A stretch of 6,206 nt of DNA from Bacteroidales bacterium (GTDB lineage Bacteria > Bacteroidota > Bacteroidia > Bacteroidales > UBA3663). The DNA lies in the NCBI GenBank assembly GCA_004557315.1, contig SFEH01000140.1, forward strand, positions 1 to 6,206, given 5' to 3'. A program made the translations under genes and the position numbers. Positions 1 to 5,680 of this stretch are shown piece after piece (the first letter of the stretch is position 1; every line of letters starts with the position of its first letter). The notes below the pieces were generated by a model. It was not told the origin of the DNA. It searched no databases and saw only the letters and a program-made list of their open reading frames with translations.

Positions 1-101
1 TAGTCGCCACTGTGCGGACGATTCCATGCCAACAGGAAATCGACGTCCTTGCCAGTATTCTGCAGTTTGGTAGCAAAATTCAATGGGATGGGAATACAGA
101 A
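1..101 (-). pseudogene. C-terminal remnant of a subtype-B tannase/feruloyl-esterase-like hydrolase (partial)
   Basis: Read on the minus strand, this segment encodes ...FATKLQN followed by GKDVDFLLAWNRPHSGDY and then leaves the window. The ATKLQN, DVDF, W-x-x-PHSGDYD pattern is, from memory, typical of the C-terminus of subtype-B tannase-type alpha/beta hydrolases, where the His of PHSGDY is the catalytic His. The Arg-His-Gly/Asp block expected shortly upstream is absent. Instead the open frame continues into AT-rich DNA (Lys/Ile/Leu-rich, reaching an ATG at 207-209 and a stop at 234-236), which does not look like the enzyme. I therefore infer a gene truncated at its 5' end near position 100, probably where the restriction-modification segment joins. 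The exact breakpoint is uncertain, and it may be 10-20 nt either side. An alternative is a highly diverged but intact short gene. Confidence 0.5.
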
Positions 102-134
102 GGAAAATCGTGGTGTGTTTTGGCATTTTTTGAG

Positions 135-156
135 TTTGAAATAGGACGTTTTCAAA
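135..156. repeat. 7-bp inverted repeat upstream of the XRE gene, possible operator
   Basis: TTTGAAA (135-141) and TTTCAAA (150-156) form a perfect inverted repeat around an 8-nt centre. It lies about 60 bp before the likely -7 box of the regulator gene. Small XRE/controller proteins normally bind palindromes near their own promoter, so an operator role is possible. The arms are AT-rich and short, so chance is a real alternative. Confidence 0.25.
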
Positions 157-217
157 GAAATTACACTGTTCAATACAATTTTTAGTTTGATAATTCTTTT
201 TTCTCGCATATTTTTTA

Positions 218-225
218 TATTTTTG
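218..225 (+). promoter_or_regulatory. Bacteroidota-type -7 box for the xre operon
   Basis: TATTTTTG matches the Bacteroidota primary-sigma -7 consensus TAnnTTTG exactly, and it ends 23 nt before the ATG at 249. The -33 TTTG element is not well placed: the nearest TTTG is at 186-189, 28 bp upstream and longer than the usual spacing of about 19-21. The -33 is therefore weak, or a T-rich stretch at 195-202 stands in for it. The match lies in T-rich DNA, which raises the chance of coincidence. Confidence 0.4.
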
Positions 226-248
226 CGTTCAAATTAAAACATTATATC

Positions 249-461
249 ATGGCAGAAATAAAGAAGCTTAATAGAATCAAGGTAGTTTTGGCAGAAAAAG
301 ACAGAACAGGAAAATGGCTGGCAGCGCAAGTCGGTAAAAGCAATTGTAGCGTGTCTAAATGGTGTAGCAATACAGCTCAGCCTGACCTGCAGACCTTAGA
401 CAAGATTGCCATTGCTTTAGATGTAAATGTGAAAGACCTGCTTAACGACACCGAGAAATAA
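249..461 (+). CDS. XRE/Cro-family helix-turn-helix regulator (controller-like)
   Basis: This 70-aa single-domain DNA-binding protein has the XRE/Cro fold and no extra domain. The helix-turn-helix spans roughly residues 20-41: WLAAQVGKS forms the first helix, and NCSVSKWCSN is the recognition segment. It is followed by the family-typical QPDLQTLDKIAIALDV pattern at 44-59 and the DLL end of the last helix. Length and position directly before restriction genes resemble C (controller) proteins, which delay nuclease expression until methylation is established. That role is inferred from context. The start at 249 has no Shine-Dalgarno, as is usual in Bacteroidota, and it follows a TAnnTTTG-like box. 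Its stop codon overlaps the ATG of an 18-codon mini-ORF (TAATG). It probably shares a transcript with the downstream res and mod genes. Confidence 0.9.
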   Translation: MAEIKKLNRIKVVLAEKDRTGKWLAAQVGKSNCSVSKWCSNTAQPDLQTLDKIAIALDVNVKDLLNDTEK

Positions 462-517
462 TGACGATAGAAGAAATAACAGGTCGCAAGGAAGGTCATT
501 GGGAGATATGCCAATAA
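461..517 (+). other. 18-codon mini-ORF coupled to the XRE stop codon
   Basis: The ATG at 461 shares its A with the regulator's TAA (TAATG) and opens a frame coding MTIEEITGRKEGHWEICQ, which stops at 515-517. The arrangement is typical of translational coupling. It could be a leader peptide whose translation affects the hairpin at 491-523. It could also be the stub of a decayed gene: the ...GRKEGHWE pattern loosely recalls the N-terminus of AlbA_2/Schlafen-like ATP-binding proteins, but this is too short to assign. It may also not be translated in any useful way. Confidence 0.25.
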
Positions 518-523
518 ACCTTC
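491..523 (+). promoter_or_regulatory. 11-bp hairpin in the xre-res leader
   Basis: GAAGGT (491-496) pairs with ACCTTC (518-523), and ATTGG (498-502) pairs with CCAAT (511-515). The stem has a small internal loop (C497 against A516-A517) and an 8-nt apical loop (503-510). No T-run follows, so it is not a standard intrinsic terminator. It overlaps the end of the mini-ORF and lies 30 nt before the res start codon. It could be an RNA element that tunes res translation, an RNA-processing site, or a DNA operator for the XRE protein. All three roles are inference; the pairing itself is visible. Confidence 0.4.
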
Positions 524-553
524 ATAGACAAAAAGAATTAACAAATAGAATAA

Positions 554-3484
554 ATGTTCTACAATATAATCACAAACAAGCGCAATGAATGGCTTTCGCA
601 CGCAGATTGTCCTGCCTTGCCTCTCATAACTTACATTGAGCAGAAGGGTAAGATGCGTGATGCACAGGTGGATGCCATCAAGACGTACTTGTATTTGAAG
701 ATTGAATGTCAAAACTTGCCGCTTGCAGTTCTTTTTAAGCAGGGCAAGTTCAATACTCTCTCCCACGATGACATAGATAATATGCAATTGTCGGCCGTAG
801 CACGCAGAGAATTCAAAGGATCTCCTGCCGCTGTGGCACTCTATGAGTTTGCTTCGCTGAAGGACGAGAAAGGGAAACCGATTGCCGATGCTTTGCGCAA
901 GGCTGTGATGGAGGAGCCTCAGAATATAGATTTTGACAGCATCTTCCATCGTATCTTCAATAGAGTGAACTACCCAGACTATGTATTCAGCCTTCCGATG
1001 GGTGCGGGCAAGACCTACCTTATGGCAGCATTCATCTACCTCGACCTGTATTTTGCACAGCAGGAACCTAACAATCCTGCCTTTGCACATAACTTCATGG
1101 TCATGGTTCCATCCGGTTTGAAGACCTCTGTCATCCCAAGCCTTCGCACCATTCAAGATTTCGACCCCTCGTGGGTGATACCTGAACCCGCAGCTTCGCA
1201 GTTAAAGCGCGAACTGAAGTTTGAGATGTTGGACGAGAATAAGAGTGCCAACAAGTCAAACCGCACCAAGAACCCGAACGTACAGAAGATTGCCATACAC
1301 GAGCCTCTTGCCGAACTCTTCGGTCTTGTGGCTGTAACAAATGCCGAGAAAGTGATACTCGACCGCATAGACAAAGGTACGGATGGATTGTTTGACTTCC
1401 ATGACGAATCTGCTGACGAGAAGGATCGAGTTGCCAATGAGCTGCGTAACAAGATTGGCAAACTGCCACACCTCTCCATTCTGCTTGACGAAGTGCATCA
1501 TGTGGCATCCTCTGATGATACAGATGACGAGGCAAAACTGCGTACAGTGGTCAACCGCTGGGCAAGCCAAGGCTCCATCACAACCGTGCTTGGTTTCTCG
1601 GGCACACCTTATTTGGACAAGAAGGGCAAGATACCGGTGACTGATACACACAGTGTGGCCACCACCGAGATGTCGAACATCACCAACTACTATCCGCTGG
1701 CAGAAGGCATAGGCAATTTTCTTAAAGTGCCAAAGGTAGTAAAGAGCGACAGCGACAATCGTGAGGAAATTGTGGAGAAAGGCGTGCGGGAGTTCCTGCG
1801 GCTCTATAAAGAAACCGTATATGCCAATGGCACATGCGCCAAGCTGGGCATATATTGCGGAACCATAGAGACGCTCGAAACAGTCATCTATCCGCTTGTC
1901 AACAGGATATGCACCGAAGAGGGCATCGACCCGGCAGTGGCAGTGCTGAAGTTTCATGAAGGCAACAAGCAATACCCGGCACCTCAGACCGCCCGGGCGG
2001 AGTTTGCCATGCTCGACCGTCCGCAGTCGCGCAAGCGCATCGTGTTGCTTGTTCAGATAGGCAAGGAGGGTTGGGATTGCAAAAGCCTTACGGGCATCAT
2101 CCTCTCGCAGGAGAAGGATTGTCCAAAGAAAATGGTGCTACAGACATCATGCCGCTGTCTGCGTGAGGTGATGGATGCCAGTCAGGAAACAGCCCTCATC
2201 TACATGAACAGCGAGAACTACAAGTATCTTGACGAGCAACTGCAGAAGCAGCAGCACATTTCAATTCAGGAGTTTCAGCAAGGCAAGAAGCATGAGGAAA
2301 CCGTTCAGCTCAACCGCTACGACCGCACGGCTCGTCTTCATCTGCCCAAGGTGGAGTTCTACCAGATGCGGGTGACGAGTACGGACGTGGTTGCAGAACC
2401 TGTTACCTACGAAAGAACTCGCGAAGAGATTAGCCGTGCTAAAGATTCCGCTCATGTTGGTAATCCTGTTCTTACCGAGTGGCAAATTACCAACCGAGGT
2501 CTTCAGTGCACCAACACCATAGCCGATGGTGGGGAGCATGGCAGCGAAGAAGCTAACTACAACCAGTGGGTCTATCGCATTGCCAAGGAGAGTTTCGGCT
2601 TTCTTTCCATACCGCAGCTCAACCGTCAGCATGATGCCCTCAAGACAATCTTCAAGGCCATCACCTATACAGATGCGGAAGGCGTGACACGGTTCAGCTC
2701 TCACTACAACGTTGCCAAGGTCAATGCCAACATACGCAAGGCATTCTATGAGAAGCGCATTCTCACCATTCAGCAGGATCTCATCAATACTGATGCTTCG
2801 CTGCTGCACATACAAAATGCCGACACAGTATTCTCTCCCGTAGAGGTGCTGAAGTCAAAGGTGAATGAGTATATCCCTGAAAAAGACATGGTGGAGAACA
2901 TCGTGAAGGAAGACCGTGGTGAGGTGCTCGTGGACGAAAAGACACAAGCCATCATCGACGGATTGATAGCTATGGGACAGACCGAGATGGCTGAGCAACT
3001 CCGTGCGAAGTTCACCAGCGAACCGAACAAAGATCGCTCATACCATTATCTGCCCTATCATGTAGATAGCGACTTTGAGTCTCTGTTCCTCAACGAGGTG
3101 CTGACCCTGCAATGCGTACGTGAGCATGGGCTGGAGGTGTATTACAATGGCGATGGGCAATTCACCGAGTTCCGCATCGACTGTTTCAAGAAGAACGCCC
3201 ACGGCCAGTGGAAGTTAATCGGTCGCTATACGCCCGACTTCCTCATCATAAAGCGTAAGGACGACAAAATCCACAAGGTGCTCATCGTGGAGACAAAGGG
3301 GGCTCTGTATGCACAGGACGAGGCTTTCAAAGATCGCAGGGCATTCGTCGAGGGGCAGTTTCTCAAACAGAACGAGGAGAAGTTCGGCTACAAACGCTTC
3401 GACTATCTCTATCTTGAAGACTCGTTAAGCGACAGCGAGCGCATCAATAAGACAAACGACATTATAAACAAATTCTTTGCATAA
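554..3484 (+). CDS. Type III restriction enzyme Res-like subunit (SF2 helicase + PD-(D/E)XK nuclease)
   Basis: This 976-aa ATP-dependent restriction subunit would act with the Mod protein encoded next, cutting cytoplasmic DNA that lacks the host methylation. Superfamily 2 motifs appear in order. Walker A is MGAGKT at 149-154. Motif II is DEVH at 312-315. Motif III is SGTP at 349-352. A motif V-like KEGWDC lies at 504-509. A motif VI-like QTSCRCLR lies at 530-537, with Cys in place of the usual Gly. Near the C-terminus a PD-(D/E)XK nuclease signature is present: D895 in PDF, then E913-T-K915 in IVETKG, which is the spacing typical of type III Res. Length (about 970-1000 aa) and domain order fit the family. 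The ATG at 554 lacks a Shine-Dalgarno sequence. Mod follows after 11 nt, so the two are almost certainly co-transcribed. Unlike EcoP1I/EcoP15I, res precedes mod. The gene appears intact. Confidence 0.88.
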   Translation: MFYNIITNKRNEWLSHADCPALPLITYIEQKGKMRDAQVDAIKTYLYLKIECQNLPLAVLFKQGKFNTLSHDDIDNMQLSAVARREFKGSPAAVALYEFASLKDEKGKPIADALRKAVMEEPQNIDFDSIFHRIFNRVNYPDYVFSLPMGAGKTYLMAAFIYLDLYFAQQEPNNPAFAHNFMVMVPSGLKTSVIPSLRTIQDFDPSWVIPEPAASQLKRELKFEMLDENKSANKSNRTKNPNVQKIAIHEPLAELFGLVAVTNAEKVILDRIDKGTDGLFDFHDESADEKDRVANELRNKIGKLPHLSILLDEVHHVASSDDTDDEAKLRTVVNRWASQGSITTVLGFSGTPYLDKKGKIPVTDTHSVATTEMSNITNYYPLAEGIGNFLKVPKVVKSDSDNREEIVEKGVREFLRLYKETVYANGTCAKLGIYCGTIETLETVIYPLVNRICTEEGIDPAVAVLKFHEGNKQYPAPQTARAEFAMLDRPQSRKRIVLLVQIGKEGWDCKSLTGIILSQEKDCPKKMVLQTSCRCLREVMDASQETALIYMNSENYKYLDEQLQKQQHISIQEFQQGKKHEETVQLNRYDRTARLHLPKVEFYQMRVTSTDVVAEPVTYERTREEISRAKDSAHVGNPVLTEWQITNRGLQCTNTIADGGEHGSEEANYNQWVYRIAKESFGFLSIPQLNRQHDALKTIFKAITYTDAEGVTRFSSHYNVAKVNANIRKAFYEKRILTIQQDLINTDASLLHIQNADTVFSPVEVLKSKVNEYIPEKDMVENIVKEDRGEVLVDEKTQAIIDGLIAMGQTEMAEQLRAKFTSEPNKDRSYHYLPYHVDSDFESLFLNEVLTLQCVREHGLEVYYNGDGQFTEFRIDCFKKNAHGQWKLIGRYTPDFLIIKRKDDKIHKVLIVETKGALYAQDEAFKDRRAFVEGQFLKQNEEKFGYKRFDYLYLEDSLSDSERINKTNDIINKFFA

Positions 3485-3495
3485 TCCCAGATACT

Positions 3496-4893
3496 ATGGC
3501 AGTAAAATATATTCCGTTCTTCCCAGAACCTATTGAGGGACAAGCCCTCCTGAATAATTTCAACCGCACGCTACGCTATCGTGGCGTGGAAGACCTCAAT
3601 GGCCGCTTGCGCCGTGGCATGCCCTACTATGAGGTGGAGACAACAGAGAAGGTGGGTGATGCTGACACAGATAATATGATTATCCGCGGCGAGTGTCTCT
3701 CTGCCTGTGCCTACCTCAAGGAACAAGGCGTAAAGGTTGACCTCGTGTATATCGACCCTCCATTTGCCAGCGGTGCCGACTATGCAAAGAAGGTGTTTGT
3801 GCGTCGCAATCCGAAGGTGGCGGAGGCTATCTCACAGGCAGAGACAGAGCTTGACATCGACGAGCTCAAAGCCTTTGAGGAGACAATGTACGGCGATGTG
3901 TGGGACAAGGAGAAGTATCTCAACTGGATGTACGAGAATCTTGTGGCCATCAAGAGCGTGATGAGCGACACGGCAAGCATCTATGTGCATCTGGACTATC
4001 ACATCGGGCACTATGTGAAGATTCTTATGGACGAGATATTTGGGGAAGATAATTTCAGGAATGAGATAATATGGCAGAAGATAAGGACAACGAAAGCACA
4101 AAGTATTTCATTTGGTAGTGTTCATGACACAATCTTTGTTTATTCAAAAAATAAGGAGAGGGTGTTCAACCCGATATATAGGGAGTATAGTAAAGAATAC
4201 ATTTCCAGTCATTACAAAAAAGATGAGAAAGGGAGATACTTTACAGATGTATCCTTGGTTCAAAAAGGAAAAGGTGAAGCAAGAAACTTCAATGGAAAGA
4301 TAATATCACCTCCTACTGGTATGCATTGGATTTGGTCTCAAGAAAATATTGATAAAGCGTTTAAGGAAGGTAGAATTATCGTCAATTCCCAAGGGACTCC
4401 GAGAAAAGTCCAATATCTTGATGAGATGGTTGGGGATATCGTATCTGACCTGTGGAATGATATTTACCCTGTAAATTCGCAAGCAATTGAGGATGTTAAC
4501 TACGCCACCCAAAAGCCCGAAGCCCTTTTGGAACGCATCATCAAAGCCTCGTCTAACGAAGGAATGTTGGTGGCCGACTTCTTCGGAGGCAGCGGTGTGA
4601 CAGCTGCCGTAGCCAACCGTCTGGGCCGCAGATTCATCCACACCGACATCGGCATCAACAGCATACAGACAGCACGCGACCGGCTCCTGGCTTCTGGAGC
4701 CTCATTCACCATGAAGGAAGTGAAGGACGGCGTACAACTCTACCGCAATCCGCAGCAGACGATGGAGAACATCTGCCGCCTCATTCCGGGTCTGAAGAAC
4801 GATGACAGCTTGGATAAGTTTTGGGAAGGATCAAAGTGCCAGTGTATGTGCCTGACCTCATGGACAGCTCATCGAAACTGCTCGACGAGGTGA
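3496..4893 (+). CDS. Type III Mod-like adenine DNA methyltransferase, 5' part of a frameshifted gene
   Basis: This is a beta-class (motif IV before motif I) site-specific DNA methyltransferase, expected to make N6-methyladenine and to supply target recognition to Res. Motif IV is DPPF at residues 87-90 (DPPY is the commoner form). The AdoMet-binding motif I is FGGSG at 363-367, preceded by the conserved YATQKPEALLERII block that begins at about residue 335. Residues of about 190-334 between them form the target recognition region. The first 445 residues are in the true frame. From about 4830 the frame is wrong, and the last 20 residues (SKCQ...NCSTR) are spurious, ending at TGA 4891-4893. The missing C-terminal domain is encoded in the next frame up to 5489. 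Both catalytic motifs survive, so a truncated enzyme is conceivable, but loss of the C-terminal domain would probably impair DNA binding or assembly with Res. The start lies 11 nt after the res stop. Confidence 0.85.
   Translation: MAVKYIPFFPEPIEGQALLNNFNRTLRYRGVEDLNGRLRRGMPYYEVETTEKVGDADTDNMIIRGECLSACAYLKEQGVKVDLVYIDPPFASGADYAKKVFVRRNPKVAEAISQAETELDIDELKAFEETMYGDVWDKEKYLNWMYENLVAIKSVMSDTASIYVHLDYHIGHYVKILMDEIFGEDNFRNEIIWQKIRTTKAQSISFGSVHDTIFVYSKNKERVFNPIYREYSKEYISSHYKKDEKGRYFTDVSLVQKGKGEARNFNGKIISPPTGMHWIWSQENIDKAFKEGRIIVNSQGTPRKVQYLDEMVGDIVSDLWNDIYPVNSQAIEDVNYATQKPEALLERIIKASSNEGMLVADFFGGSGVTAAVANRLGRRFIHTDIGINSIQTARDRLLASGASFTMKEVKDGVQLYRNPQQTMENICRLIPGLKNDDSLDKFWEGSKCQCMCLTSWTAHRNCSTR
4060..4500 (+). 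other. AT-rich target recognition cassette within mod
   Basis: By hand count, 4081-4500 has 151 G/C in 420 nt (36%). The line before the change (3961-4020) is 50%, and 4501-4680 is about 57%. The shift coincides with the protein boundary between the conserved DEIFGEDNFRNEIIW block and the YATQKPEALLERII block, so the low-GC tract is the target recognition region. Such mosaicism is what recombinational exchange of specificity domains between type III mod alleles would leave. The GC change begins a little earlier, from about 4021. Confidence 0.6.
4828..4833 (+). other. Probable 1-nt deletion (frameshift) in mod
   Basis: In the mod frame the protein reads ...LDKFWEG and then turns into unrelated Cys-rich sequence. 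In the next frame, conserved-looking sequence begins with IKVPVYVPDL. Adding a single base after 4830 (GGA-ATC instead of GGA-TC) joins them smoothly. The second frame has a TAA at 4815-4817, so the indel must lie after that and before TGA 4891. No homopolymer or short repeat is present that would suggest a phase-variable switch, nor a canonical X-XXY-YYZ slippery heptamer. It is either a real mutation or a sequencing or assembly error. Confidence 0.75.
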
Positions 4894-5489
4894 TGATGAA
4901 CCGCATAGTGCACGAGGCAATTCCCGAACTGCCGGGCGACATCAGGAAGGTCATAGTCTATTATGTGGACATCACCAGCGAGAAAGAAATCTACAGATTC
5001 ATCGATGAAGACACGTCGATGACAAAGGATTTTGTGGAACTGCGCGACCTGAAGGCCGTGCTCGACGATGTGGTGGCAGCCGACTATGCCGAATACAAGG
5101 TGGAGCGTGCCACAGAGGTTCTCTGCGGACAGACGGTTGAGAAGGAAGGCTTTGACATTGAAATAACCAAGTTCGTGAGCGACCGTGTGATGCAAAAGAT
5201 CTATGACTTCAACGCCAAGAACATGGGTGCCGACAAGAAGAAAAAGTTCAATCCTATCACCATCAGTGAAGAAGGTTTGGAAACAATCGAATACCTCTCC
5301 GTTGACTGCACATCTGCAGAAGGTGAGTGGCATAGCGATGCAGAAATCAAAATCGACAAGCTCGGTTACGTCATCCTCAACGGTCAGAAGACAAAGAACT
5401 TCTGGGATGCCAAAATCTATGCTCCAAAGCAACCGCTGCGACTCAAAATACGCAACATCTGCGGAGATGAAACGATATTTGTATTTTGA
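4830..5489 (+). pseudogene. C-terminal fragment of the Mod methyltransferase, displaced by a frameshift
   Basis: This frame codes about 219 residues beginning IKVPVYVPDLMDSSSKLLDE and ending with a RLKIRNICGDETIFVF tail. I recognise it as the usual C-terminal domain of this Mod family, following the LDKFWEG segment of the upstream fragment. Joined by one added base, the two parts give about 664 aa, normal for type III Mod. On its own the frame could start at TTG 4821, ATG 4860, or ATG 4893; the last overlaps the upstream TGA as TGATG, so reinitiation after the truncated Mod is physically possible. It contains no catalytic motif. Composition matches the non-cassette parts of mod and res, so it is part of the same gene and not a separate acquisition. 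Confidence 0.8.
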
Positions 5490-5535
5490 ATTATTATATG
5501 GTAGTCAGCGCAAGTTCAAAGAAGAAATTTCAACT

Positions 5536-5601
5536 AGCAATGCAAGAAAAAACAAAAAAGGAGACCGCTGTCTCCCAAAGATTAATTAATTTTGCATTGC
5601 T
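5536..5601. repeat. 66-bp nested inverted repeat after the RM genes
   Basis: The outer arms AGCAATGCAA (5536-5545) and TTGCATTGCT (5592-5601) are perfect 10-bp inverted copies. Between them lies a second perfect stem, GGAGAC (5560-5565)/GTCTCC (5570-5575), with loop CGCT. A-rich and T-rich linkers between the stems can also partly pair. It sits 46 nt after the mod stop and 80 nt before the next gene. It may end transcripts, protect the 3' end of the operon mRNA, or mark the end of the inserted segment. Confidence 0.55.
5547..5575 (-). terminator. Intrinsic terminator, best oriented on the minus strand
   Basis: On the minus strand the GGAGAC/GTCTCC hairpin (6-bp stem, 4-nt loop) is followed directly by TTTTTT, a G, and TTTTTT, which is the classical terminator form. 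On the plus strand it is followed by CAAAGATTAATTAATTTT, a poor T-tract, so termination of the mod transcript would be weak at best. No minus-strand gene to the right is visible in this window, so its target transcript is unknown. Confidence 0.45.
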
Positions 5602-5680
5602 TATGTACAAACAATTAACAAAAGCTTAGCTATCGGCTTGCGACAAATGGAATATTATCTATATAATATACACAATAATT

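Noticed and set aside
151..159. TTCAAAGAA shared by both flanks (151-159 and 5515-5523) as target-site duplication of an inserted island
   Set aside because: It is nine A/T-rich bases with no matching boundary evidence at either side, and the left copy lies about 50 nt from the apparent truncation point. Chance is likely.
377..1156. Long minus-strand open frame (259 codons) overlapping xre and res
   Set aside because: It lies opposite the well-supported regulator and Res N-terminal coding sequence, has no recognisable domain, and its residue pattern (Cys/His/Leu-rich) is that of an antisense shadow.
1256..1972. Minus-strand open frame of 238 codons inside res
   Set aside because: It is antisense to helicase motifs II and III. 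Composition and lack of any motif indicate a shadow of the real gene.
4811..4830. Programmed -1 ribosomal frameshifting in mod at the TTTT run
   Set aside because: The zero-frame codons AAG TTT TGG GAA do not form an X-XXY-YYZ slippery heptamer, and a shift at the TTTT run would read LGR in place of the WEG residues that join smoothly to IKVPV. A 1-nt deletion near 4830 explains the data better.
4869..5432. Minus-strand open frame of 187 codons opposite the Mod C-terminal fragment
   Set aside because: The plus-strand frame joins naturally to the upstream Mod protein; this one has no recognisable content.
5638..5667. TTGCGA-18-TATAAT as promoter of the secreted hydrolase
   Set aside because: It resembles the Proteobacterial consensus, while Bacteroidota primary sigma uses TTTG/TAnnTTTG. 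In such AT-rich DNA TATAAT is expected by chance.
249..5680. CRISPR array, tRNA, rRNA or integrase/transposase
   Set aside because: No regularly spaced repeats, no tRNA-like cloverleaf and no recombinase motifs were seen in any frame, so the means by which the RM segment moved is not visible here.
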